Of a DNA stretch of 64,000 bases, positions 13,192 to 25,345 are shown in pieces. Position 1 is the stretch's first letter, and the number at the start of each line of letters is the position of its first letter. This stretch comes from Arctopsyche grandis (taxonomy: Eukaryota; Arthropoda; Insecta; Trichoptera; Hydropsychidae), in contig NC_135358.1 of assembly GCF_051622035.1 (NCBI RefSeq), forward strand, positions 22,200,501-22,264,500, written 5' to 3'. The notes beneath the pieces were generated by a model, which saw only the letters and a program-made list of their open reading frames with translations, had not been told where the DNA came from and searched no databases. The position numbers and the translations under genes were made by a program.

Positions 13192-13736
13192 TAGTGGTGT
13201 CACCCCAATTTTAGAACAACTGGTTTCCATTTTTTTTTTCAATTTATACACATAATTTTTTTTTCGTCCAAGGCACTAATTTTGTGAAAATTTAAATTAA
13301 AATCAGTATGAATTTCAATTTTTACGTAATAGTGACTTTTTTAGTTTTTTTTTAATAGTGAATGATGAATTTTTTTCTTGTATTTATATTACTTAAATGT
13401 TATAATATTTCAAATGATTATTTGTATAAATCCACTAGCTGATAAATTTGAATTCAATAGTCTACATAATTTAATTTTTTTACGTTGCTAATTTTAATTT
13501 TTGACATAATTCAAGTAAGTGTTCGCAGTCTTCCAAAGAGCTCGAAATTTTAAAATCTAAAAACTCTAAAGTAAAATGAATTTTAAAAACAGAAAATTAT
13601 ACCATATATAAAAGAACCTTTAGAAGTATAAAAACACGCAAATATATGTACTTCTGTAAAAACGGGTTTCCAGAAATTTTTATTTTTGACAACGGGTTTC
13701 CGGAAACCTATTGAAACCATTAGGGTGACAACACTG
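13192..13736. mobile_element. MITE, CAGTGATGTCACCC family, copy 2
   Basis: The ends AGTGGTGTCACCCCAATTTT and CATTAGGGTGACAACACTG correspond to the 9122-9397 copy, as do the internal GGTTTCC and CGGGTTTCCGGAAACC blocks. This copy is about twice as long, with an AT-rich centre and no ORF. Confidence 0.65.
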
Positions 13737-13967
13737 CTGTGTACATGAACAAACTAGTTCGTTTGTCGATTAATCCTTTTGTGTACACTATAACTGGACA
13801 GATTGGTTCGTGTATGAACAAACTTGGTCATAAACGAAATATTAAATTGTAAATAGGTTTTTGAGCTGTTTTTCCTATTATGCTGTACTACATTAGAATA
13901 ATATAATACTACAATTACTAACAAAATTTAATTAAAATAGTAAATGGTCAGTAGTTTAGTAGCTATT

Positions 13968-13970
<3 letters not shown>

Positions 13971-14037
<67 letters not shown>
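13971..14037. repeat. (TA)n microsatellite
   Basis: About 33 perfect AT dinucleotides. No inverted repeat flanks this one, unlike the tract at 30303. Confidence 0.95.
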
Positions 14038-14045
<8 letters not shown>

Positions 14046-16516
14046 TGTGAACATAATTTCGTAATAATAAAAAGCATTTGAAAATCAAAAAATACACGAA
14101 ATGTTCGTGAACGAACGAAACTTACACTTGGACTGAAATCTATGTACCCACAGTGATAGTGATTGTCAGCTTGTCAAGAAAAAAATATTTTTTCCAAAGT
14201 TAGGTAATTTTATAATATAGAATAGTTTTAAAATGTTCTTTATTATACATACAAAATATTTATATGAATATTTTATAATAGATTATATTTCATTTTTAAA
14301 TTAAACATTGGTTGAAGAGAAATTTCCAAGGAAGGAAATAAGATACATGTAAAAAGGAAATTTGTATTTATATCACGCATATTATTACAGCTGTTAGTTC
14401 ATAATTTAAGAAACCATACGTAGTTTATCAAATAATTTAAAACTGCAAAAATTGTGATACTTATAATGTTGATGCTGCACGAAAGCGTCATGCATCTCAT
14501 TTAATGAACTGTAATATAATTTAATCTTTGTAATATAAAGAAGCTCGAAGAAAAAAAATTGTTATACCTTTAATCAAAATTTAATATTTTTAATTTTATT
14601 TTCCCTGATTTAGCTTTCAGATCAAGGAAGTTCCCAACACTGTTCTAAACAAACAACTCTTATTTTGCATTAATGTATCAGCAAAATTATTTTTTTGATA
14701 TCATTGTAAAAATTGACATATGTACATGTTTAGGTAGCTTTATATTTAAAATCCTTTCATATGACGACATATTGAATAAACGGTTAATCGATTTATCCTC
14801 TTAAATACTCGTTCTTAATTTACAGATTTTTTCTTCTTAGCGGTTACATCGTCATTTTATTAGACAATGGCATATAAAAACAAAAATGCTATAACAATCT
14901 TATAATAGAACACAAATATTAATTAATTAATTAATTAACATAACATAACATAATATTAAGATTTAGATGAGACTCAATATGGGAAATCCTAAGAAAAGTC
15001 CTAATATTCCACCACAGTTTGCCAAAAAATCGGTGACGCCTTTTTTTCCATTGAGATAAATTGGGCTTCATTGAAAAATAATCTCATTTCCTACAAAGAT
15101 ATACTAAAAATGCAACAATAATCATTAAACAATTTAGTATATGTAATTTATATAATTTAAGTAGATTTAAAAGCTATTCACTAACTCTTCGGAAAAATTC
15201 TTATCGCCGAATGCGTTAAGCACGTCTTGAATTTTACAATAATTTTGGGATACTTCAACATCATAAGAGATTGACGTACATGATGACATGCAATTGCACT
15301 GATTTATTAGAAACTTACCTTTTTTTGATTTATCGGAATATTTCTCAATCATCGAATATTTGACTTCAACTTTTTCTATTATTTATTTAAATGGCAATGC
15401 AGAAAAAAATACTTTAAAGTAAACAATAAATGACGTAAACAATTTTAAAATATATGTACCTTTTACGGTTTCTATACAATGTATTTTATCAGTGGTACAA
15501 AACTTCCATGTTTTCATCACCTGAAATTATTCATTTCATAATCATTTAAAACTGCAAACAATAATTGATTATTATATTTAATCAAGCTTACGTGGCATCC
15601 AAAAAGAGACGCAATTGCAAAATTGCATAGAGTAATTTGATAAGCATTCCCATTCGCAATTTTTCTGTGAATAGATTTTAAAGTATTTTAAATGTCTTTC
15701 ATCAGTCATGAAACAGTGCCTTCTGAAATCAAAAATTAACATTTCAAAATATGTTCTTTAAACGCGAATCATATTAAGCTTTTTTTTCAGTTTTAATATA
15801 TGATGAATTTACTGTTTTGAATCATATTCGATGAGTCTTGGCGATGTTGTTGCTCATTATAATAGTCACAATTAAACTCAATATCTTGCTTAAGTGGCAA
15901 CATGAAAAATTGTTGAGACATCCGTGGAAAATCTGATGGAGGATGAACCGATACCTTTAAATTGCATTTTTTAATATCAAATGTTGTTGATAATTACTTT
16001 TATTAATGTAATCAAAAAAGTACTCTGTATCCTTGTATTGTCCCAGAGCATACGAAATCCAAATCTAAATTGTAGGTCGCTACTTGTATTAGCAAACTAG
16101 ATTCAGAATTCGGGCTCTAAAAAAGAAATAAATTTGACGACAGTTTGAATGAAGATGTAAATACAATAAGATGATATTTAATGTAAACAGTAACAATCCT
16201 CTTTCTGGATATCTATCTAAAAAAGAATCTTCAGGATAGCCTATTTCTATGTATGTAAATATATTTCAACCATCTGACACTTTCCTTTCGGCAATGTCGT
16301 ACTCATCATTGAAAACGTTGTAATTTATAAATTTTATACAATTTTTGCAGCATTAGACAAAGACTAGAGCCTATTTATAATAAAAATTCATAACCAACGA
16401 ATGGAAATAGTACTCAAACATTTTCTCTAAAAAGTTGTTTAGAGTCTAAGAGATTGAAAAAATAACAAAATCTTTTATCAGTCATTACGGTAAGGAAATA
16501 CTGTCGATACGGAATA

Positions 16517-17060
16517 CCGTCGCGGTTTCGGAAACTGGAACACTTGTGATTTTACGATTTTTGGGCAATAAAAATATTGTCCCTTTAGGTGTGTGGTTTT
16601 TAACGATCGGGTCTTTTAAATATGATTGTTTTCTACGATTTGAGTTCAGTTTAGTGTGAATTTTCGAGATGTACGGATCGAAATCGTTGAAAATAAAAAT
16701 ACCATGCAATAATAGACTCAACTATCATTGGAGGAGAATATAAAAATCGCGGCTTTGGCAGACTCTGGACATTCATTGCGATCAATTTATCAACAAATGG
16801 GACGTTATGTATATACTGTGTCAAGAATAATGAAAAAGAAAAAGGATTCTGGAACTTTTGCTCGTAAGAAGGGGACAGGACCGAAAAGATGCACATCCGA
16901 GAGACAAGATAACTCTATTATCTTTACGGCAACGGTTCAACGGCACTTTGATATAATCTACCATTTTAATGACTTTGGGTGTTTATTTTATTTAAGATCA
17001 CTGAAATTTCACGCAAAATCACATTTTTCTATGGTGTTCCGGTTTCCGAAACCGCGACTG
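16517..17060 (+). mobile_element. Short Tc1/mariner-type element with HTH-only ORF
   Basis: TIRs of about 30 bp (left CCGTCGCGGTTTCGG, right CCGAAACCGCGACTG) are bounded by TA dinucleotides at 16515-16516 and 17061-17062, the Tc1/mariner target duplication. An ORF (16728-17096, running past the right end) encodes a helix-turn-helix DNA-binding part like Tc1 transposase N-termini, with SLRSIYQQMGRYVYTVSRIM followed by ARKKGTGPKR. The catalytic domain is missing, so the element is non-autonomous. It lies inside exon 5 of pickpocket pseudogene C. Confidence 0.82.
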
Positions 17061-17067
17061 TATAATT

Positions 17068-17287
17068 TCAAAAGAGACTTTGTATGTAAGGTTTAAAGGT
17101 TGGTTGGGAGCATCGAAAACAAATCAAAGTTTTTGCGAAGACGACATCGATATCGTCGATTATTATTTTTTTTTCGATTCAAATAAATTTAATAAAAAAA
17201 CAAATGAATGTTTACTATTAGATTGTTTTACCATGTTTAAGCTGTTTATATTACAAATACCGAGCCAAGCCGGGTAAAACCACTAGT
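17068..17287 (+). repeat. Helitron-like 3' end repeat
   Basis: The sequence ends CCGAGCCAAGCCGGGTAAAA followed by CCACTAGT. A GC-rich block just before CTAG-T is what I recall of many insect Helitron 3' ends. The body matches the inverted copy at 12158-12400. The 5' end and boundary are not defined, so the class is tentative. Confidence 0.45.
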
Positions 17288-17530
17288 CATTTATAATTGG
17301 TAAAAATACGAAAATAAATATAATAGTTGACCTTTAAAATAATGATCTATTGCTTTCTCTTAAGTATTGAAATCCGTGTAAGCTGGTACGAGAAGTGAAA
17401 TCTTTAAAATTAACCCAGCAGAATTTCATTCTGGATCTGCTCCCATGTGATCCATCGTCGAGATTGTCAGCATAAACATCTATTTTGTGGTCTCTTAAAT
17501 GGTGTGTTACTCTGGGGAGTTATCACAACC

Positions 17531-18305
17531 CGTCGATTTGAGAAAGGCGTATTTTCAGTGCGAAATAACTTTGTATACTGACATGAGGTGGGAAAAAAAA
17601 CACATAAATAACCATTTCAGTAATTTCACACTATTGAATATTGCCCATCATTTTTCACTTTTATAAGTAGATTCGTGTAAATTGGAAAATGTGTTAATTG
17701 GATTGGAATTATGAAATGATATATGAATACCTACGTTTACTATTTTAATCATTAAAAATTACTTCCGAGAGAGTGGGTAATAATTTACGTGTGACATGCT
17801 AGTAATAAATCTCTCAGGAATATGAGACACGCCTAAATTGAAATGTATTAATATCTACATACATACATATTTTAACATTTTACTCGTTCATAAAGTAAAA
17901 TTGTTTTGCATCAATTAATACAGAACTTTCTAATTTGTATTAAATATCAAAAGTATGTATATACATATACGTAAGTGCGCTCCATATCGCAAAATGGACC
18001 TGTATAGATAAATATCATATTATATATTATATTAATTAAACAAGATTTTAAAACTTAAGAGATTTCGTTTGAGGTTTTTTGTTTAAAAAAAAAGTACAAA
18101 TTTATTAACTGAAATAATTTCAAAAATTATTCTCGAATTTTTATATCATACAATTTATAGATTAAATTGTTAACTGGGAAATATCATCTGTTTTATGTTC
18201 TAACAATCAATAGGGATTCAAAAATTTGTTCAATTTGTCTAATTTAATACAATGGAATATAAAATTTTCGACCAAATTCACAAAATTATTGAATGAATTA
18301 CTATT
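17531..18305. other. Intergenic between pseudogenes C and D
   Basis: AT-rich sequence with ATAC/ATGT microsatellite traces near 17860 and 17955. I see no gene or transposon terminus. Confidence 0.5.
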
Positions 18306-18309
18306 TTGA

Positions 18310-18505
18310 ATTTTACTACTTCTTCTTCTTCTCTACTTCAGCTATTTCATTCATGTGATATATTGCTTTCTCTTTAGTATTGAAATTCACGTAAACTGTT
18401 TTGAAAGGTGAAATCCTTAAAATTATTACACCGACATTCCTTTTTTTGATCTTTGACCATTTCGCAAAGACCTGTCAGTATGAAAATTCATTATAATTTC
18501 TCAGT
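18310..18505 (-). pseudogene. Pickpocket remnant D: first exon joined to last exon
   Basis: From the 5' side on the minus strand, a frameshifted exon-1 copy (ATG near 18489, then NFHTDRSLRN, and in another frame NNFKDF and LREFQY) runs at about 18358 directly into a last-exon-like segment encoding HMNEIAEVEKKKK (in its own frame). The eleven internal exons are missing. Exon 1 is closest to gene E, whose protein begins with SSHTDRPLQN. This looks like the scar of an internal deletion in a former tandem copy. Confidence 0.72.
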
Positions 18506-18559
18506 AAAATATAAATTTGCTCCCTTAAGAGTAAGCTCAAAACGAAACACTCTGATCAT

Positions 18560-19170
18560 AAAAATGATTTCAGTCAACATTCGACGGCGAAGTAGCACTG
18601 AAAAAAAATTACATTAATTTTTCATTATATACATATCCAAATTAATGTCTTCTGTGTAAATGACCATGTTGAAAATTATTAATTTATTTCAGTCATCAAT
18701 AGAACTATCATAAATACATATATGTACGTACATACATACATACATATATTAAGTATAACTTGCTCGTGATAAATTCCAGAGGGGATTACTTCACACACCT
18801 TAGTTGTAAATTACGCGATATAGTTTACACGACTAATTTCAATGTAAGCATTTAATTATTAAAAGTACCGTTTGAATATATTATATATATTTGGGAGTGG
18901 CTAAAATAAAATCAGCTTTGAAAATTAAATGTAATATATTTGATAATCAATTATAAAATATAAAATGTGTCATTAAGTAATGACGTTGGAAGTACATATG
19001 AAATTTACTAACTAGTAAAGTTCTGAGAAAAGCCAAAATCGATCGTAGGTATAATACACACATAAATACATAGATAATATTATAACATAAATGGATTATA
19101 TGTTCAGATGCACAAATTAAAAAAAAATCATTTAATTAAAGATTTTTCATTTTCAACTGGAAAGAATTGT
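18560..19170. other. Intergenic between remnant D and pickpocket E
   Basis: AT-rich sequence with an ATAC/ATGT microsatellite near 18718-18745. Nothing else is recognisable. Confidence 0.5.
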
Positions 19171-21309
19171 TTAATCTACGTATTTTTTCGTAGGTTTTGT
19201 CTTCTTAGAAGCTTCTTCATCCATATAATTGAAAAGTGGTCTGAAAAAGTACATAATTAATACATAGAAATATACATACATGTGTACAATTCCAGTAGCT
19301 GAATAGATATATGCATTTCAAACCTTATTGTGGAGAAATACAAAATTTCGACGAGACTCAATATGGAAAATCCTAAAAAGAGACCCAATATTCCACCACA
19401 GTTTGCCAAAAAATCTGTCACACCATATAATTCCGATCTTTTTGATGGGATAAATTGGGATTCTTTGAAAAATATCCTCATTTTTGTAAGAGAAAAACTA
19501 AAATTCCAACAATTTGCTATTGTAATAATTGATATTAAGTGAACGATGTCAAGAAATAGGTTTCACAATATACATATGTAATGCCAAACTTTTGTGTAAT
19601 ATAGATCGTAAATATTTGGAAAAATTAAATTTACAGAAAATACTGTACATATGTATGTATGTATAAGTAAATAAAGTAAAAACAAACAACTGATCTTGTT
19701 CTCACGAAACTGCAATACATACCTATCAGTTAAACTTTTGTTATATCCAGCCATACTAAACATATTGTCCATATTAAAATCAGTTTGAGATACTTCAACA
19801 TCATATGAGATAGAAGTACATGCTGGCATGCAGTTGCACTGACTCAAAATATTCTCCATTTTCTTAGATTTTTTTAAATTGCCTGATTTCTGAGCCATCA
19901 TGTAACGTATTTCAAGCTTTTCCATATCCTCTTTAAACAACTCGATGGTTAAAAAAAACGTGTCTATTATTTGTATATCATTATATGTTATATTTGAAAA
20001 ATAAATAAAGAGACGTATGCAATTAGGATGGAGTGCATTTGGACGAATTAATGCGGTTTTTAAATGCCACTTTGCCTGAAGAAAAAGATCTTCGATCAAT
20101 GTGTTTTGCCAGTGATGACGTATAGACGTGAAACTTGGACATTGAACGCCAAGTTGCTACACAAAGTCCAGTGCACTCAAATAAGTACGGAACGTTGTAT
20201 GTTTGGCATAACGAGGAAAGACAGGAAACGGAATACGTGGGTGAGAAGTATGACAAGGTATAGTGGATACAGTGGATAGACTGAAGAGATTGAAATGGCA
20301 ATGGGCGAGCCACGTGGCTAGAAGAATGGACGAAAGATGGACAAAAGGAGTGCTAGAATGGTACCTGAGAGAATACAAAAAGGTAAAAAGAAGACCGCAG
20401 AGAAGATGGGTAAACGAAATTAGGAAAGTGTGTGAGGTGAGATGTATGAGAGTTGCGCAAAACAGAGACGAGTGTAAGCGCGTTGGAAAAGCCGTCATCC
20501 AGCAGTGGATGGTGAATGGATATACATATGTACATAGATGATAATAATAATGATATACCGTTAGCAAATTTGATACAATCCAACCTATCCGTCGTACACA
20601 CAGTCATATCTTTTTCTCCTGAAAATATTCAATTAATATATTAAATTGTATCAATTTAAAGTTTAACTATTGAACTTGACAATACTTACGTGGCATCCAA
20701 TATGCGACACAATCACAAATTTCCATTGTATAATTAGAGAGACACTCTAATGCACAATTTTGTTGTGTATAAATTTTAAAATACTTCAATTTTCTTTCTT
20801 TAGTCATAAAACATTGCCTCCTGGAAATTTACAAATTAAAAAGAAGATTAAATAACTTTCTCTTAACTTTAATGATTCTCTTAAACAAATTTTATGGAAA
20901 GTGTTCCTTTTTGGATCATATTCGGCGAGTGCTTCTGACGTTTTTATCATGTGGGGTTTGATCGTAACTATCAATTCTTGCTTGAGTGGCAGCATAAAGA
21001 ATTGTTGGGACATTTTGGGAACATCTGAAGGAGGGTGAACTGATACCTATCGAGTAAATTATTTTATTGTTAATTTTTTAAATCGCATCAGTCAATAATT
21101 TTTTTTTTTCAAAATATACCCTGAATCCTTGCATTGTCCCGGAACATAGGTAATCTAAATTTTTGCTTATGGCATATAACATTACATGAAGACCCGCTCC
21201 AGAGCTAGGACTCTGTAAAACGTATAAATCGTTACTAATATAGCTATAAACTGTGATGGTAATTTTTCGATTAAACATAATATTGGTAATTAAAAAAAAA
21301 AAAAAAAAA

Positions 21310-21380
<71 letters not shown>

Positions 21381-23625
21381 TACAATTGGTATTAGTATTA
21401 AAGACATTAAAAAAAAAATACCGATCCTCTTTCGGGGTAGGCATCTAGTGTTGAATCGGAAGGATATCCTGTCTCTAAATTCCAACCATTTGATATTTTC
21501 CTTTTTGTGATATTGTACTCGTCATATTGTACGCTAAAACATTTTTTTTTAATTTTTACTATCATAATATAATTTACATGAAAATTAATCTCAAAAGCCT
21601 TAGAAATATTCGACTATGTATGTATATGAGCGGTTTCATGGTATGGGTAAAGGGTGCATGGTAAACGGTACATACTCACTTAATTTGCGCGAGCAAGATA
21701 CAACAGGAACAAGAAGAACAGGCTTTTCCTCCCGTATTAATGTGCGCGCGCAGAATACGGGAGGAAAAGCCTGTTCCTCTTGTTCCTGTTGTATCCTGCT
21801 TGCGCAAATTAAGTGGATATGTACGTGAGTATGTACCGTTTACCATGCACCCTTTTTTTTGATCTTTCGACTTAAGATCTTTCGATTTTCGATCTTTGCC
21901 TTCCGATATTTGTGTTTTCTGTAATTTAACATTCTGGCTCGTCACGGAGACCGATATGAGATATGCATTGTCTGTTTCAGGGAACAATATTCTAGTCATC
22001 TCAAAAAGAGGGTAAGCAGAAAATGTGTAATTTTATATGTGAATATTTATTTATGTATCGTTAGTGTATCACCATACACAATATACAATAAGATTATTAT
22101 TCTGTTCTAAAGTATTCGTACTAAACACAAATTTATCTTTGTTCCGGAAACAGAGTACATACCATATTTTTCAAATATAAGGCAACCATGATTATAAGTT
22201 AGCCCCAGAGAAATGTTATTATAACATTTCTCTGGTTAGCCCCCCTTACCCCCGCGTATTCAGGATTTTAGAGCAGCGTTTCTCAATTTAATTTAGTATT
22301 TACATAAAAATTTGCAACATATTCATGCTTTGTTTATTATTGACGGTTTCGAAATTTTGGAAATGCTATTAATTTATTATTTCAGCATTCAAATATTCAA
22401 AAAATAAAATACTTACGCCGTTTCTTCAAATAGTTCTTTAGAATCTAATAAATTGAAAGAAAAACAAAATCCTTTATTTGTCGTTATGGGAACGAATTCA
22501 TTGAAACAATTTTTCTCTTGTCTTTTCCACAAACACTCCAAATATTCATCACGGTTAGGAGTCACCTTAAATGTGTTCGATGTGTATGTTTATTATAATA
22601 TTAAATTTTATTTAGAAATTTGAAATCCACCAAAATTTAAATTTTCAACCCCGACTAATACATTACCTCTTTAAGAAAATCTAGAGAAAAATCGGTATAA
22701 TTATATTTCGGAATCAATGGAAATTTGCTTTTGCAAATGTGTGCGACTGATGACATTTTTAATATTCTGAAATAATTAATTTTATATAAATTAAGTAAAA
22801 AAATAATATTTGATGTACCTAGAAGAAATAAGAGAGATGTACATATATAATCGCATTTTCTTGATCTATTATTATGTCCAAGAGACACTTAAATAAAGCT
22901 ATTATATAATTTTGCAAAATATCTTTTGGTCCTTTACAAATATAAAAAAAACTTGAAATTACTTCCAAAGAATTTTTCCATTCAAAAAGCATAAGATACA
23001 TAAGCTTTCAAATTATAGAATACTATAGACCCACTCATCATGTGTGTCGTTTAGACTTTCTGCATCTATTTTAATATTTTCATTCACAGGGTAGAATGCA
23101 GTTGAGGAGTTAAAAAATGACTGCTGAATTCTCGTCTCCGAACATATAGTAATAGCGGGAAATGGAATCTGAAATTTTTACAATCAAATATTTTTAAGCA
23201 TAATAAGGTGCTGAAAAACTAACGATAGAATTGATACCTGCCAAACAGGAGTTGCAGATTCAGCGAATGACACAATTACGGGTGTCTGACTCCATTTAGA
23301 CCAGAGCCTACTTATAAGATAACTACCAGTGGCCACAGACATAACTATCATAATAGTCCACCATACTCTAAAATTAAAAATATCAGCTAAAATATTTAAT
23401 CTCTATGCATTAGCAATAACAAATAACAAACAACCTTTCAAATCGAGATCTCTTTGTTTCTCCCAAATACTGTAATCCGTGAAGGCTAGTGCAAGATGTG
23501 AAATCCTTAAAATTGCTACTACAAAATTCCTTTTTTGATCTTTTCTTCGGTAGCCCATCATCATGGAAATCGATAAGAGTTTCGGGTCTAAGGTTTTGCA
23601 AAGGCCTATCAGTGTGAGAACTCAT
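19171..23625 (-). CDS. Pickpocket-like DEG/ENaC channel E (one suspect splice donor)
   Basis: Thirteen exons: 23435-23625, 23238-23367, 23035-23168, 22667-22766, 22417-22565, 21422-21533, 21120-21212, 20907-21046, 20690-20820, 20559-20618, 19723-19930, 19324-19497, 19171-19240. Total 1,692 nt, 563 aa plus stop, uninterrupted. Motifs: FKDFTSCTSLHGLQYL, TM1, IPFPAITICSE, CNCMPACTSISYD, the pore GGILGLFLGFSILSLVEILY. All junctions are GT-AG except the donor after exon 8, which reads AAAAAG|GAACAC. Retaining that 86-bp intron, or using the next downstream GT (20 nt on), shifts the frame into a stop. The allele may therefore be recently disabled, or the base may be a sequencing error. An RTE fragment sits in intron 10 and a foldback element in intron 5. 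Confidence 0.85.
20008..20550 (+). mobile_element. 3' fragment of an RTE-like LINE
   Basis: Encodes the region after the reverse-transcriptase core in at least two frames: LGWSAFGRINAVFK, then KKKIFDQCVLPVMTYRRETW, then LKRLKWQWASHVARRMDERW and RPQRRWVNEIRKV. The order is typical of the C-terminal part of RTE-type pol proteins; frameshifts near 20060 and 20260 show it is dead. The 3' end is a short ATGATAATAATAATGATA repeat, as in RTE elements, lying right against the exon-10 donor of pickpocket E, on the opposite strand. Confidence 0.82.
21314..21376. repeat. (TA)n microsatellite in intron 6 of pickpocket E
   Basis: About 31 TA repeats, preceded on the + strand by an A-tract (21291-21311). 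Apparent open reading frames across it are repeat artefacts. Confidence 0.95.
21650..21945. mobile_element. Foldback element, copy 1 (outer left arm missing)
   Basis: The inner hairpin has arms 21650-21739 and 21753-21852: AGGGTGCATGGTAAACGGTA at one end, its complement at the other, with AACAGGCTTTTCCTCCCGTA near the loop AATGTGCGCGCGCAG. To its right is one outer arm containing TCGACTTAAGATCTTTCGAT and TTAACATTCTGGCTCGTCAC. The outer left arm is absent. The second copy, at 51970-52235, has both outer arms. It lies in intron 5 of pickpocket E. Confidence 0.8.
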
Positions 23626-24039
23626 AACAATTCCTCAATCGAAATCGAAAAAAGAAATCTAGTAGAATTTAAATTTGCCCAATACTAAAAATATCCACAC
23701 AAATGAAACACTCCGATTACAAAAACCATTCCAGTCACCATTCGATGGTGAACTAGTACTGAAAGTATTTGTAATTATTTTTTCACTTTATATAAAAATT
23801 AGAATACATTAATTTAATTACGGTCATCGAAAGAGGTTAATAATTATACGTACATACGTACATACATGTGAATAAAAATAGACTGAAATAATCTATAGTG
23901 CCATGAAGAGCTAAATGTACACATGAAATATATTAAAACATGCACGTGATAAAATCCATTGGGAATGATTTATAACAAACACACCTATTGAGGTGCGACC
24001 AATTTGTGCTATATTGTATAAAATATATATACATATGTA
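23626..24039. other. 5' flank of pickpocket E
   Basis: AT-rich upstream sequence with short ACGT/ATAC runs near 23850. No promoter motif can be called with confidence, and no other feature is visible. Confidence 0.4.
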
Positions 24040-24499
24040 CAGGGCCATAGAGAGCAAATCCGGGCCCCGGTGCAAATATGAAAATCCGCCCCCCCCTTGA
24101 CCCATTTTATTAAAAAAAAAATTAAAATATATAAAAAAAAGTGATGTGGGTAAAAATATAATTCATATTAATTTATATACATAAATATAATACAGTGAAA
24201 CAAATTAAATTAATTAAATACAACAATAAACTATAACAACACATAAAATGAAAAATTAAATAATTAAAACATATGTATACGCACGTTAAATAATGGCGGA
24301 TGACACTTCCACTTATATTGATGACCAAAATGACAAAGTATGAAAACGATCGGATAAGAACCCAAACTTCGTCACACGATCAAATCGTTTGTGAACTAAG
24401 AAGAGGTTAGTAAAAAGTTTCATTTAAAAAAAATTATGCTGTCATACATGAAATAAACATTAAACATAACATTATATACTGTTTAGGAGTAACTTCAAA

Positions 24500-25345
24500 T
24501 TTTCGACTCACATTTCAGATATGTGCTGTAGGGCTACCAAAATGCTTGGATTTGTTTTGCGCAATACTCACTACTTCCAAGATCCAAGTTTATTGGTATT
24601 GCTTTATTGTTCGTTTGTCCGGAGTATATTAGAGTTTGGGTCTGTAATTTGGAGTCCCCACTGAAATCAAATTCTCTCTTGTGATAGAAAGAGTTAAAAA
24701 CTATATCATGAAAACATGATCAGTGATCGATTCTGAGTTCGAATCAGTCAAAATCTCGAGTTCGAATTTTCGCATGATCACAAAACTTCATCTATTGTTA
24801 CTACGTACATAGATAAAGTAAAAAGTTTCTTAGATGCCTTTATATGAGGAAATATGAATATTACCCCTATTTATTTCCCACCGCCTTTTTACAAGGTATG
24901 CTAGGCTTTGACTCACTATCTTTGAGTCAAAGATAATGAGTTACAATTATTGCCATTTCCAAATATTTCTTTGGAGTATTAAAGGGAAGAATTGCCAACC
25001 CTTCGATTTTATTGGAATTTAAATTTTCAGCGCCTGAATATGGTAGAGCTTTGCGTCATTATTTACTTTTCCAAACTATTCCTGCGAAAACGTCTGCTTT
25101 CAATAACTCGTCTCTTGTAAAGGCTTTCCGGTTCCTTCAATTTTCATGTTGATGAGTCGGTCAGTTTCATGAGATTCAACACAAGTCTAATGAATGAGAT
25201 GAATGATTGGTAATTTTTATTGTTCTTTTCTTTGTAATTTCATTTTTTTGTAAGACTGGTGTGATACTTTGGGGCAACCTGTCAGGTCACATTGGTCATA
25301 TTATTGTTATTATTATCATAAAAATAATAAATAAATAACATAAAA
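24500..25345 (+). mobile_element. Jockey-like LINE 3' fragment
   Basis: A segment at about 24505-24662 translates as part of the RT C-terminal region: CRATKMLGFVLRNTHYFQDP and then LYCSFVRSILEFGSVIWSPH. After a degraded stretch the 3' end has a stem-loop (25255-25264 with 25287-25296) around TTTGGGGCAACCTGT, then (ATTATT)n/AATAA repeats. It is broken by frameshifts and stops. Confidence 0.75.

Larger units (their letters stand above)
11021..14954. other. Intergenic transposon graveyard between B and C
   Basis: No gene is visible in this 3.9 kb. It holds a possible hAT-like terminus at 11269 (CAGAGCCGTAGCG followed by GGCGCCC blocks), an inverted copy of the repeat at 17068-17287 (12158-12400), a LINE tail (12878-12946), AATATTCGAATATTC repeats ending at 13140 that resemble the MITE at 63327, a MITE (13192-13736) and a (TA)n tract (13971-14037). 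The remainder is AT-rich and featureless. Confidence 0.55.
14955..17525 (-). pseudogene. Decayed pickpocket channel C
   Basis: The exon order of A, B and E is recognisable but broken. In exon 1 (about 17345-17520) the start region aligned with B reads ATA instead of ATG, and the conserved Cys of TSCTSLHG is Arg. Exons 2-4 (TM1 and the following part) are absent, replaced by repeat sequence. Exon 5 (about 16418-16510) is cut by a Tc1-like element. Exon 6 has an in-frame stop after SDGW. Exons 7 and 9 are well preserved. Exon 8 has a frameshift after LPLKQD, exon 10 another. Exon 12 (about 14965-15105) lacks part of the SKRSALYG region, reads GFP for GFS in the pore and stops after SLI. A functional product is not credible. 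Confidence 0.88.

Noticed and set aside
21253-21510. Open frames with IYIYIY repeats (also 30180-30455)
   Set aside because: Translations of (TA)n microsatellites, not genes.
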